Positions 12,660 through 23,743 of a stretch of 64,000 nt of DNA are shown piece after piece (position 1 is the first letter of the stretch; each line of letters starts with the position of its first letter). The stretch is from Augochlora pura (Eukaryota; Arthropoda; Insecta; Hymenoptera; Halictidae). The position numbers were made by a program, and so were the translations under genes. The stretch spans positions 6,150,779 through 6,214,778 of the forward strand of contig NC_135781.1 of assembly GCF_028453695.1 (NCBI RefSeq). Direction: 5' to 3'. A model generated the notes under the pieces. The model was not told the origin of the DNA. It worked only from the letters and a program-made list of their open reading frames with translations, and searched no databases.

Positions 12660-15600
12660 GATGACTCGAGAATTGTTTTTGTGATATTCGTTAACCATTA
12701 GTAGATGGTTCTGCCTCTGCGTCATTGTAGCGGGTAATTTGAATTATAAAAGAAACTAATTCTTCACGGATCTGCTAATTGATCTTCTCAATAAGACTGA
12801 TAACATGTACGTGTATTTGCACGTACTACACGTATAATATATATAACTAAATATACTGTTAATCTTAATTGAAGGTTTTACTATACAGTTTTAAAAATTA
12901 TTACTTTAATAACAAATTTATTTGATGTTTAGGAACAGGATTCACGACGTTACGCTAATACGGTCGTTATCGAAGTATAAACGTACTGATTCATAATTTT
13001 ATACGTAATCGTTAATGAATTATCGAACTGATAGTACGATAATTGTAAATACGTAAGAGGTGTAAACCAAAAGTTACAATAAATTCGTACTGCCTTGACT
13101 ACGTCGCCAATATTAAACCCTTACCGCAACTTATTTACTTCTTGTCGCAAGTTCACTTAGCCCGTTTCATATAGTAACAAGAATTACTAAATTTTTCTGA
13201 GAACAAGTAAAACTTAATATATCTTTAAAGTTTAAACTTTCACAAATTTCATTTCTCTGTCTTCATTTTCAAAGTTTTCGTTTTCTATGCAGTAAAGGAT
13301 TAAATAAAGCACTTTGAATGATCGCATCGATTAAAAGTAACCGTGTACCGTTATTCTTGTTCTGTAAGAATAAATTACTGTAATAAACGGTTAAATATTA
13401 CATCGTGATTACATCTAAATTCGATAGTTCATTAAATTATATTTACAGAAATCTTATCGACGAAGTATCGAGTTGCAATTCGCACCTTAATATTCTATAA
13501 GATTTTTGTCGATGATAGTTCAACAAAATCTTAGTCTTTTGTAACATTTTACCAGACCGGGTTTCATTTATTCCGTATGACCAAGCTTTCATGTAGCGAA
13601 ACGGTTTATCATCGTCCGATACATTTAGTAGTGTTTAACTGTGCGAATTTTGTTGTTTCATTGGTGCATCGTAAGCATAAGACGAGAATAAGATATTCAC
13701 ATATAATCTGTTCGAATAACAACTAACGTGAAAATTAGGTAGAAATGTTTCTTTTCCAGTAACCGCCAAAACTGCTCCAACTTTAAATCTATTAAAAGTA
13801 AATGTTTTCTTTAATACACTCACATAAACGTAAATGTTATATCGTATAAGCCTTATACACATATATATACATATATATAAATACATTTCTATATACTTAA
13901 GGGTCATATACGCTTATATATTTATATATACTTATACATATGCATAACATGCAATTGGTTCCCATATTCCTTTGAACTTCATATAATATGCATGTTGGCG
14001 TTATCAATTTACACTATTAATTAATTTATAGCTTTATCACATATAAAGTTTGCTCTATTTACAGTAACTTTTTGTCGATGCCTGGAATGTTTCAATATTT
14101 CCTATACACATTATGTATAAGCACGATTTGCGACAATTCTCGCCGGCAAAGAATCGCGGTTTATTGACAAATTTTTAAATTTTTTTCGCAAAAAACTCGC
14201 TCTTTCATGCAACGTTGTCGCCTTCTTGGTTTAATCGGATTTATCGGAAACCTTCCGCCGATCATTTTTCCCGAAATTCCTTCAAGTCTTTTAAAATTTT
14301 AAATTTGATCGGGGTCAAGCTCGTAGAATTTTAACTCTGCTTAAACGCATCGCTTTCAGTCTATTCAGTCTACTACCTGTAACCATCACACTGCAGCAAA
14401 GTAAAGTTTAGTTTACACATTTCTGATGTCTTACGTCTTTATTCTGTTACGCACATTTTTCGGAATTATTGTCGAAAATCAAATTACACCAAATCATAAA
14501 TTTGTTATGTAAATTCCAAGAGACAACATTCAAATAATTTTACAAGAATGACAACTTATAATCTATATACAATGTTACTGATATCCATAAAGCTACCGTG
14601 CAACAATTCGATCAATTTATATTCTTAAAATTCTTACTTTCTTCACATTACATTCGTCGTCTATTTCGAAGTTAGTAAAAAATAATAAAACTGCACAACT
14701 TGATCTCTATGCATTGTAGTATTTTGCACCAGCTTATCGTATACCAACTACTTTCGTGTTCCCGTGTATGTATTGCCAATACAAGTATTTTAACGCATTA
14801 CATTTGTGTGAAATCAATGCTTGTAAAAAAAGTACTACTGATCACCATAATGCTCGCTGTGAGTAATAGATCAATTCATGTCACGTACTAAGCAAAACAT
14901 CTTTTGGTAATATTTTGATTCCTTCTTTCGAATCAGAAGTCAGATTAAGCACATCGCAACCATTGTATATCGTTCCCAGGGTATTCACAAACTTATCACT
15001 AGCTTTTGATTTGATATGATTTTTGTTTTCCATGTTCAAAATATTTGAAAATAGTGTAAAGTATTTCTGTAGTAATACACAAAAAGTATAAAGAATGAAG
15101 AAACATTACGAAACCATAGAAAAATAGGGAGTTACAATGCAACATGGCATGAAATAAATCTCAATTTATCATAAAGTCGATTTAAAAAGTAGCCGAATTA
15201 AGTTCATTAAAATAAAAAAATTCATTCTAAAATTATTAATATAAACAAGATTAAATGACTATAAATATTCGAGCGAATGAAATTCCTAAATGAAAATAAA
15301 TAATGACAGATGTGTAATTAACGCGCGTTCAATTCAGTTATAATACAGTAAGAAAAATTACGTATAAAGACAGAGATTTCATCGTGTATATGCTTCGAGT
15401 TTATTCGCATTATCGTACTGTACCGTACGTGTAAACAGATCACGACAGATCTTTCGAGAAAGCTATATCTTTTTTATAAAATGTATCGTTGCTTCTATGA
15501 AGGACACATCCTTTATCGAAAATCATCAAATATCAAAGAAATCGTTCTTACGAAAACTGGTTCTGTAAAAGAAGACAAATAGAACGTGACGTGTCAGTAT

Positions 15601-15959
15601 GCAATAGGTATCAGGTACTTTTTGGAATCGATGCTTTACCCGGTGTCAAAGCTTTCAAGTCAGCATAAATATACAGAAAGGTTGTTTATCGTATTCGTGA
15701 TGTAGTGTTAATATCACATACAAGTACACTTTAAAGCTTCTAAAGAGAGGTCCTGTAACTGAGCGTTTGATTACTGTGCTTCATCAACACATTCCAAACA
15801 TTTTCTAACATCCGTATTGCTAATATTTATCTGTGGTAACGTAAAAAATGTTATATATATATATACATAACGGCCAATCCTCGGCATGAAGATGAAATTA
15901 CCATCCAAAGACTGCTCGAATACATTTAAAAGATTTCACACTGCTTTTTCCAGCTTTCC
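12660..15959. other. AT-rich intergenic stretch
   Basis: This separates the 5' end of transketolase from the 3' end of SIAH. It is strongly AT-rich with (TA)n/(TACA)n-like tracts around 13,856-13,945 and 15,850-15,870. I see no coding exon or mobile element. The part next to 15,959 should hold the SIAH 3' UTR, and the part next to 12,660 the distal transketolase promoter. Confidence 0.6.
13856..13945. repeat. TA/TACA-rich low-complexity tract
   Basis: Degenerate (TA)n with TACA and TATAAA variants, interrupted around 13,900. It is a simple-sequence tract in non-coding DNA. Confidence 0.7.
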
Positions 15960-17034
15960 TCATGCCATGGAAATTGTAACATTTATTCCTAAATTTCCAT
16001 TATCGGCAAACAATTGCGCAATAGACGTATCGAACACAAGGCAATCTGAATTTAAAATTGCGGACGAAACGCCTTCGTGAATAGAACGCGGCATAGCTTC
16101 CCATGTCAGACGCCTTTTATGTCCGTTTAATTCTAGTCTAAATAACATCAAAAATTCAATTAAATCGGTCCAACGCATACGACAGAATATACTATTACAA
16201 TCCGTATTTACCTGTACGCGAAATTTTCTGCTTGCTTCCGCGATCCAATTAATTGAACGATTGCAAAAAACTGTTGATGTCCATCATACTTTTCCTGTTT
16301 CTCAAGCACTAGCATAAAATGATGACCAAAACAGGATTGCATCATTACCCAGTCCACAGCGCCAGGAAGATTAATATCTGTTGCTAAAAAAACAATATCT
16401 TCTCCTACAAGAAACACAGTACAATCAACATTTTATTTAATTCCGAATGCGTCTATGAATACATCTAACTATAAAATTACCTTGAAGAGTCGTAATACTT
16501 TTGTGACTCATGAATAGATGTGACATAACTTGTTCAAGAGATCCCTGCCATTTGCAAGATGCACCTGGGCAAGGACAACTGTATGGACGGAATTCACATG
16601 CATCTTCGTGATCTGCCTTTTCAGTGTGCACCAAAGAGACTGTGCATCCACTCGTTGAATATTTGCAAGGAAACATTACATTGCCTGCCACTTTTTCCAT
16701 GGCCAAGTTGCGAATATTACCTATATAAAACATACCCAAATGCAATATTTAAAATTTACAATTATAACAAATTCTACAAATTTTATTATATTATAGGCTA
16801 CATACCTAATGGACCTCTACAGGTAGGACAGCAGTTAAGCTTTGGTCGACAAGCGCTACAAACAAGGTGTCCGCTCTGACATTGTAAAATTGGAGGAAGA
16901 ACATAATCAAAACAAACTGGACATTCGAATAGGCTTGCCAAATCAGTTGAGCTACTTAGAGATGATACAGTTGATGCAGAGGAGCTTGCAACACTCCTCC
17001 CTCTCTTTCCTGTACTAACACTTAGTTGGGACAT
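15960..17034 (-). CDS. sina: SIAH/seven in absentia RING E3 ubiquitin ligase (279 aa)
   Basis: E3 ligase that pairs an E2 enzyme with substrates for proteasomal degradation; in Drosophila, sina acts downstream of sevenless in R7 photoreceptor fate by degrading Tramtrack. Exons: 17034-16806, 16720-16481, 16404-16212, 16137-15960. A Ser-rich N-terminus (about 1-33) is followed by a C3HC4 RING starting CPVCFDYVLPP at residue 38. Next come the SIAH-type tandem zinc fingers (CKYSTSGC...HTEKADHEDAC...CPCPGASC...H...H). The C-terminal substrate-binding domain ends GNLGINVTISMA. The length matches vertebrate SIAH1 more than the longer Drosophila protein. The ATG opens the RING exon; any 5' UTR exons upstream were not resolved. 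All zinc ligands are present, so it should be functional. Confidence 0.96.
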
Positions 17035-20000
17035 CTTTTCCTCTAATTCTGTGTACCAAATGGCAACACTTTGCTGTTGTCAACAAGGAAATTCTTTTAC
17101 ATTCAAGATGCCTCTTAAATGCAGTGCATTTTGGAATGAATAATCCACCTCATATCTGCAAATGATTGTAACCTAAATAATATTATGAAACCCTCTGTAG
17201 AAAAAGATACATTCTAAAAGCTTGAAATACGGGACATAAATTAAAATTTAAACTTAAATCAAAAGCACGAAATAAATTTAAAAGTAACTTTACAATGTAT
17301 CATTTTTTACTTTGGATAACAAAAAATGTTATAGATGAAGATAATAATAGCCAGTAAGATATCCTGCATGTATATGTATGTGGGAAAAATATGTTGGCTA
17401 ATTACATGCTTTATTTTAATATTGATTAATGTTATTCACAAACGTATATATAAAATTATAAAAATAGCTCTACCCAGAGTAGCTTTATGTGTATCCATTT
17501 ACATTTGAATCATTCACACAATGCTTGCCATGATGTAATACATATCTTGTTCAAAGTAATTTCTGTGTTAATCTATAGTATAATATAATATTATCTAATA
17601 AATATACGTTTGTAACATACCGATGTTTTGCTTACAGCGAAATTCCATTTTTGCGAATAAATTTTATGAGGTAACTAAACTTTTCACCTATGCTATTAGG
17701 TAAACATTTCACACGAAAACAAGCGGTTAAGTAAAAAACGAAAAAAAATTAGCTGTTCGCCGATTTCATTACTATTTGAAGAGTATACAGTTCCTTGGAA
17801 TTTAGAGATGATCCGTGCGATTTAAACAACGTCCAACAAGAAAAAAGTTTAATTTCTAACATTGTATCGATAAAGTGGTACAAGTAACGACAATTACGTT
17901 GCATCGATCGTGTAACCATTTATCGCGTGCGCGTCAATTATCATCGTCTTGTATAAATTCTTTGAACAGTTAAGGTTGTCAAGCTTTTCGTCATTGGAAC
18001 CCAGGAGATTTTCACACGATAACGTATTTCGGCCTCAATGAACTGTTTATCCCGGAAACTTTACAGCGAGCGGAGTAAAAATCTTCTGGCCAGTACTGTG
18101 AAGCCAGTTGTGAGTCGTTAGTCACGACGAATCAGCTATCAACAAATAAATAATATACGACAAACAAAAGAACATACGATTATTGTGAAGAAAAATTTTT
18201 AAAAAGCCGGATCAAACAAAACTTAGTTACGATTTTCTAACATAAAAAATTTCGATTCCCAATAAAATCTTCATTGCAACATTTTTACAGGAATGTCTAA
18301 TTTACATCGTAAGAAAATTTTTGCGTTAATTACAGTGCTAATTTAATTTGAAGTACGTATGTATGTATACAATGTACATATATACATGCTTGTAGACTTA
18401 CCGGAATTTGGATTGACAAATGTATTAGTACGTCACTCGTTGCATACGCTTTGGTTTCGCGCGATTCAGATCGGAAAGTAGTGAATCAAGAGCGTAAGAG
18501 AGGGATAGAGAAGGCACTTGATAATGATGACAACGAAGATACTAAACGAAGATGAAAACGTCGTATGTAACGACGAAGGGTGACACAACGGTAAACAAGT
18601 GTTGTTGTTGGGAGGACAACAGCAGGAGATTTCATGCGACTCGGTTTCGGAAATGTTGCACGAAATACATCCGATTCTTCTCGGTGCATCGATGATGAAT
18701 AAATCGCGAACGCGAATGAAATCGACTATGAAAGAGAGGCTACATCGCGGATCCACTTGGCCAAACAGGCGACATTGATCGCGATGTGATTTTTATCAAT
18801 TTTCGCTGAGACATAGTAACAGCTCGTTGCTGTTTGAACTTCCGACACTAAAAGCTCAGTTTCGTACAATAGAACGCACAACAAGGTGATGACACTGCAG
18901 CTGTCTGTCCGTCTGACTGTATGTCTGTTCGTTTTCGTTTACACCCATGCAACGCATGCAATTGCCATTACCAAGATTTAAGCCGCGTTTCAAACAAATA
19001 CTTTCTCCGTTGGTATTGATATTTTCATACATACATTTCTGCTTATTTTTAACAATATTCTTGGAAATATTATTACATTTCATTGATTTCCACATTTTGG
19101 ATAACCATTATAGAATACATATTTAGTACAAAATAGTGGATGAATTCATGTAAACTAATTTTGCATAAAATATGTATCGGACTTATATTCGTCAATATCC
19201 ATAGACTAGTAATTGAAGGATTCGTCAAATTTTGCATTAGACAAAAGTATGTATTACATACTTCGACAATAAATCTTTCTTATATACGTCACTTAATGGC
19301 CAGTTCATACACATAAGTGTTAACAACTTCATAGTATCGTTACCGTAAAATCTCTCAAATATCACGTGACTATATGCGTGACGTCACGGATAAGTTTTGA
19401 GCGTAGTAAGGGTAGAGGGCAGCCTAATCGACCGATGCGATAGGACCAATCACAAACATGAGAGTATCCCTTTCAATCCTGATGTCCTTTACCCCTACTT
19501 TGCTGAACTGCTCATCCGTGACATCACGGATGGAGTCATGTGACATTTGAGGGAATTCACAGCAACGGTGCTTCATAGTGACTAAGTGTTCATATTGCAC
19601 ACATCACCGCATCGAGAGAAATGTACCCATATACATACACTCTTAAGAAGTGCATATGTACATATGTATGTTCTTCATAAATACTAAATTCTTTCTATGA
19701 ATTTCTCTTCTACTACTAAATATATTGACCCTTAAAAATTTATAAGTTGTCCTAAAAAGAAGTTTAAAAGTAATTGAAAGCACTAATGCCCTAATTTTGC
19801 CATATATAATTAATATTTTTAGTCGATCCTGTGCACTCTGTATTGTTATGTGCGGGCGATGGTCGCGCCTATTTTGGGGAAAAAATGAAGCACCGTTTAA
19901 AATCTGTACAGCGCCAATTGCAGTAGTGGCAAAACGTTCAAGCTGATAGCCAAATTACCGATAGTCGATTTAGGTTCTTAAACACAACACAGATTTCTCT

Positions 20001-20232
20001 AAGCTCTTATGCACATACATACGTATGTATGTAGCTTGGGCATTTTTACCATAGATCGCGCAGTCTGTTTGTACCATTAGTTACGCCATAAACTGTTCCA
20101 GCGCTTACCACAGTGAATGCCGAGTGAAACACGGATATAACCTGCATGTATTTGAAAGCATAGCGATGCGACGCCGCGCAAGACGTTTGCGTTTAGTATC
20201 GGACTTGGACGGAGGTGGATCGAGGACTTGCC
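17035..20232. other. SIAH-HisRS head-to-head intergenic region
   Basis: The two genes diverge from here. SIAH 5' UTR exons are expected within 17.0-18.8 kb, but none can be placed from sequence alone. The stretch also holds one inverted-repeat element, listed separately. Open frames around 18.5-19.1 kb on the minus strand have no recognisable domain. Confidence 0.55.
19343..19562. mobile_element. MITE-like element with long terminal inverted repeats
   Basis: About 85-90 bp at each end are imperfect inverted copies. The left arm reads ...CTCAAATATCACGTGAC...GTGACGTCACGGAT. The right arm, reverse-complemented, reads ...CTCAAATGTCACATGAC...GTGATGTCACGGAT. The arms continue into GTAGTAAGGGTAGAGG versus AAGTAGGGGTAAAGG. 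The centre is short and non-coding, so it is a non-autonomous DNA transposon or fold-back repeat. The family is not assignable: I could not find a clean target-site duplication. Confidence 0.7.
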
Positions 20233-20240
20233 ATGGCTGA
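20166..20240 (+). promoter_or_regulatory. Upstream ORF overlapping the HisRS start codon
   Basis: An ATG 67 nt upstream of the HisRS start opens a 24-codon Arg-rich frame (MRRRARRLRLVSDLDGGGSR...). It is out of frame with the main ORF and terminates at TGA 20238-20240, just past the HisRS ATG. If the transcript starts upstream, this uORF would compete with the main start. Function is inferred from position only. Confidence 0.5.
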
Positions 20241-23184
20241 CGAAATCAGAGAAAGACTGTTGGAACGTGTGAAAGAACAAGGAGATCTTGTCCGCAAATT
20301 GAAAGCCGCGAAAGCCAGCGATACCGAGGTACGATCGAGTATTTATATGCTTTCATATGGTCGAGTTTCATTATTCTTTTTGTGTAGTCGCAAATCGTTT
20401 TCATTGCGAACGCCAAAGAATTGCCTTTTGATAACTTTGACCAATTCTTGCGACCATGTGCAAATAAAAAATTGTCAGCACACTTTAGATATACATATAC
20501 GTATATACGGCATGATAACATTAAATACCTCTGATTGTTACTCACGGTCGATTACCATTTACAAGAACTGATCTTTCCCCGATCGAGTTTTAATTTGCCA
20601 CGTTTCCTTTCGAGACATGAACTTCGCCGATTCTTCTGGCGACGTAGGTACGATCTTCGATGTTTTGTCTGCTTCGAAGATCATAGTATCGGATCCCTTT
20701 CCGTCCCTCAGGATTTAACGAATTCGTGGGACATAGAAACAGAATTGGAGAGTCTAAACCACGATTTTGCTGAGGTTAGTTATGTTTGCGGTTGGGTGCC
20801 TACCACTAAAGACGCTCTATTGTACAACTTCTGTGCTACCTTCGACGAGCGGCTCTCAAAATGGTTACACTTGAAAAGGTGGTTTACAAATATACGAAGT
20901 TTCGATCAAGCGGAACGTGTCGCGTTTTCCCAACCGAAAGGACCAGTAACTCCTTTGATGAAAAAAGTTGATCGTATAAACGCTTATAGCTCGTTTGAAC
21001 GGCACTCAATTGACCAAAAGGTGAGGCTATTGTTTATTTCTGAGCAAGAACGCTATGAATTATGGGTTCATCTAGTTTCCTTCGCATGTCTTCCATTCAT
21101 TAGGTCGTTGCAAAGTTTCGGAAAATTTGATAGACGACGGAGATATTAAAAAGTTGTTTCGCACCATTTAAAACATAATGTAATTTATAGCGTTTACTTG
21201 CCAGCTGGTTCACATAGTACCGTTTCTTCTTTCGGGTAGTTCGATAATCAACACTGAGGCGGACTTTTCTTCTTTCGTTCCGGTTCTTGAAATATGACTG
21301 TCTCCTTTGGGATGTTATGTCTTGCACGGACCAATTGCATCCTGACTGTACGACAATGTTGTCACGCCGCCAATTCAATTGCGGGGTATAAGGTATGCAA
21401 ACGTAGTAAGAGATTTCGGATTAAGCACGATTTGAGTGATGCGATAATCTAGTTGTTTGACTGGTTCAAAACATATCGATGGAATACATTTATAGTTTGC
21501 CTTATTTGCTTTCAGTAGATAGCGGATGAAGTTTCTAAGTTGTTGGAACTGAAAGCACAGTTGGGAGAAAAAAATGTGCCTTCCAAGCTGATTCTTAAAA
21601 CCCCTAAGGGTACCAGGGATTATGGACCTGAGCAGATGGCTGTACGGTTGGGGGTTCTGGACAAAATTATTACCATCTTTAAAAGACATGGAGCAGAGAC
21701 TATAGACACGCCTGTCTTTGAGTTAAAGGTACATAGTTTGTGAGTTATGAGTACAAAGCAATTCGTTGAAGTCTAAATTTTGGTACTGAAATAATACATA
21801 TATTCTTTTGGTCTTAGGAAGTTTTAACTGGAAAGTATGGTGAGGATTCAAAACTCATCTACGATCTCAAAGATCAGGGTGGAGAAATTTTGGCCCTCAG
21901 GTATGATTTAACTGTTCCTTTTGCCAGGTATCTGGCAATGGGAAAAATTTCCAACATCAAAAGGTACCATATAGCTAAGGTTTATCGAAGAGACAATCCG
22001 GCTACGACGAAGGGTAGATACAGGGAATTTTATCAATGCGTGAGTGAAGTGTAAATAATAATCGGCGATGCACATAGTTTCATAATTCATTGGAAAAAGA
22101 ATTTGTGGTTTTTAACGTTCATTACTGTTATTGAAAGGACTTTGATATTGCTGGTCAGTACGATCACATGATTCCTGACGCGGAATGCTTACGTATTATA
22201 TCGGAAGTTCTGCAATTACTCGACCTGGGACCTTACACGATCAAAGTGAATCATCGATCGTTGTTAGACGGCATATTCGCTGTATGTGGTGTACCGCAGG
22301 ACAAATTTCGCGGTGTCTGCTCGTCCATAGATAAGCTCGATAAGAGTCCTTGGTTGGAAGTTCGAAAAGAGATTGTCGAAGAGAGAGGACTGAGCGAATC
22401 GATCGTCGATAAAATTGGTACATATGTGTCGCAGTCTGGCGGTGAGGAACTCGTTGCCGAATTGAGGAAAGATTCGAAGCTTATGAAGCACGATGCTGTC
22501 GTAAAAAGTCTGGACGCTATGGAATTGTTATTCAAATACTGCAATATTTATCACGTGGCGGACAAGATACATTTCGACCTTAGTCTCGCCAGAGGTCTCG
22601 ATTACTACACAGGCGTGATATTCGAGGCAATATTGACGGGTGAGTTTGATGCTCTGTGCTCGTGTTTCTGTAAAAATGGAGAAAAATCATTTTGTTTTCA
22701 TTTATTTGTAGGCGACGGCATCGAAGTTGGTAGCATCGCTGGTGGTGGCCGTTACGATAATCTGGTTGGAATGTTTGACAGCAAGCACAAATCGATACCA
22801 TGCGTTGGCCTGTCGCTGGGTATTGAACGCATTTTCAGTGTGATGGAGACAAAATTGAATCGAGTGGGTGTAAAAACACGTACTACCGAAGTCGAAGTTT
22901 TCGTGGCGAGCGCGCAAAAGAATTTGCACGAAGAAAGGATGAAAATTGTGTCGGATCTCTGGGACGCTGGACTAAAGGCAGAACATTTCTATAAAAAGAA
23001 CGCGAAAATACTGGTGCAGTTACAGCACTGCGAAGAGAATGGTATTCCGTTGGCCGTAATAATCGGTGAAGGGGAATTGGCCCGAGGTGAAGTAACGCTG
23101 CGGGAAGTTACGTCTCGTGCCGAGGTTCTAATTCCCAGGGCAAACTTGGTCGAAGAACTAAGAAAGAGACTAAAAAGTTTTTGA
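20233..23184 (+). CDS. HARS1: Histidyl-tRNA synthetase, cytosolic (500 aa core isoform)
   Basis: Class II aminoacyl-tRNA synthetase that charges tRNA-His with histidine. Exons: 20233-20328, 21519-21728, 21818-22039, 22138-22639, 22712-23184. The N-terminal WHEP hairpin is split by intron 1 at residue 32/33 (helix 1 ERVKEQGDLVRKLKAAKA, helix 2 ADEVSKLLELKAQLG). Class II motif 2 is at 158-176 (YRRDNPATTKGRYREFYQC). The histidine-specific blocks are LARGLDYYTG (326-335) and AGGRYDNL (354-361). Motif 3 is GLSLGIERI (376-384), followed by the anticodon-binding domain. The ATG has a good context and an in-frame TAG upstream. Oddities are a GST-C-like exon candidate in intron 1, a CAGTAG acceptor at exon 2, and a 72-nt stop-free intron before AGGRYD. 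A mitochondrial-targeting start was not found. Confidence 0.96.
20712..21020 (+). CDS. HARS1: Candidate cassette exon of HisRS encoding a GST-C/eEF1B-like domain
   Basis: It lies in HisRS intron 1 and is bounded by a pyrimidine-rich acceptor (TTTCCGTCCCTCAG) and a donor AAAAG|GTGAGG. It is 309 nt, phase 0 at both ends, and stop-free for 103 codons. HisRS exon 1 ends in phase 0 and exon 2 begins in phase 0, so it can be included without breaking the frame, giving 603 aa. The translation has the shape of the GST-C-like domain of eEF1B: a LESLNHDFAEVSYVCGWVP block, TTKDALLYN, then LKRWFTNIRSFDQAERVAF (compare RWY.HI.SF...ER.A in eEF1B). GST-C-like modules are known on MetRS, ValRS, GluProRS and an alternative CysRS isoform. 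I know of none on HisRS. The upstream extension of this frame has no ATG, so a standalone gene is unlikely. Splicing is inference. Confidence 0.7.
21511..21518 (+). promoter_or_regulatory. NAGNAG tandem splice acceptor with stop-encoding alternative
   Basis: The intron before HisRS exon 2 ends TTCAGTAG. Using the second AG gives ATA GCG GAT (I-A-D), the correct reading. Using the first AG would insert TAG as an in-frame codon. The choice of AG is therefore binary for protein output. Confidence 0.75.
22640..22711 (+). other. 72-nt stop-free intron in HisRS
   Basis: It has a GTGAGT donor and TTATTTGTAG acceptor. Removing it joins ...EAILTG to DGIEVGSIAGG, as in other HisRS proteins. Its length is a multiple of three and it lacks stops. 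Retention would add 24 residues (GEFDALCSCFCKNGEK...) between the LARGLDYYTG and AGGRYD blocks. It is almost certainly a normal short intron. Confidence 0.85.
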
Positions 23185-23417
23185 GTTATTTGAAAATTTA
23201 GCGCATTACTGGAATAGTACTTTTTTACCAAACATACAAGGAAAAGAGAAAGAAATTCTCCCTTTCTCTTTTTTCAGTGCATTCAGTGCAGTTTCAACGA
23301 TTTCTTATTCATCCATTATGTTCATTACTTTGTTTGAACATGCACCAAAAAGGAAGAGAAACTGGTGTTCCTGTATAAATGAAATATTATTACGTAATTT
23401 ATTGTAACGAATGGTTG

Positions 23418-23423
23418 AATAAA
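23418..23423 (+). terminator. Candidate poly(A) signal of HisRS
   Basis: AATAAA lies 234 nt after the HisRS stop. The convergent Ork1 gene ends at 23,744, so the two 3' UTRs probably approach or overlap each other. Confidence 0.5.
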
Positions 23424-23743
23424 ACATGAATCGTTTCAGGAATGGCATCGCTGTGAGACGATACCGTGACTTCCCTCTCGAAACGATACCGTGTTTCAGA
23501 GCGGTAGAGTAACACGCCGGTATCGGGGTTTCATTATTCGATTTACTTGGCTTTCTCTTTTTTTTCAATCTCATTGGTTATAACCACGAGACGGTCGATG
23601 ATCTGAGAAATTGAAATCATCGATGCAGACTGTGGTCACTTTTTTACTATTGTCGAACACGGACATCGAATAGTAGCTTGGAAAGCGCGCGTTGCAAATG
23701 GATGGAATGAAAATCAAAGAGATTATGATTTATCATTATCATA

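Noticed and set aside
20535..21149. Whole 204-codon frame over HisRS intron 1 as an independent nested gene
   Set aside because: The frame has no in-frame ATG before the conserved part; similarity is limited to the segment between the two splice sites, which favours a cassette exon.
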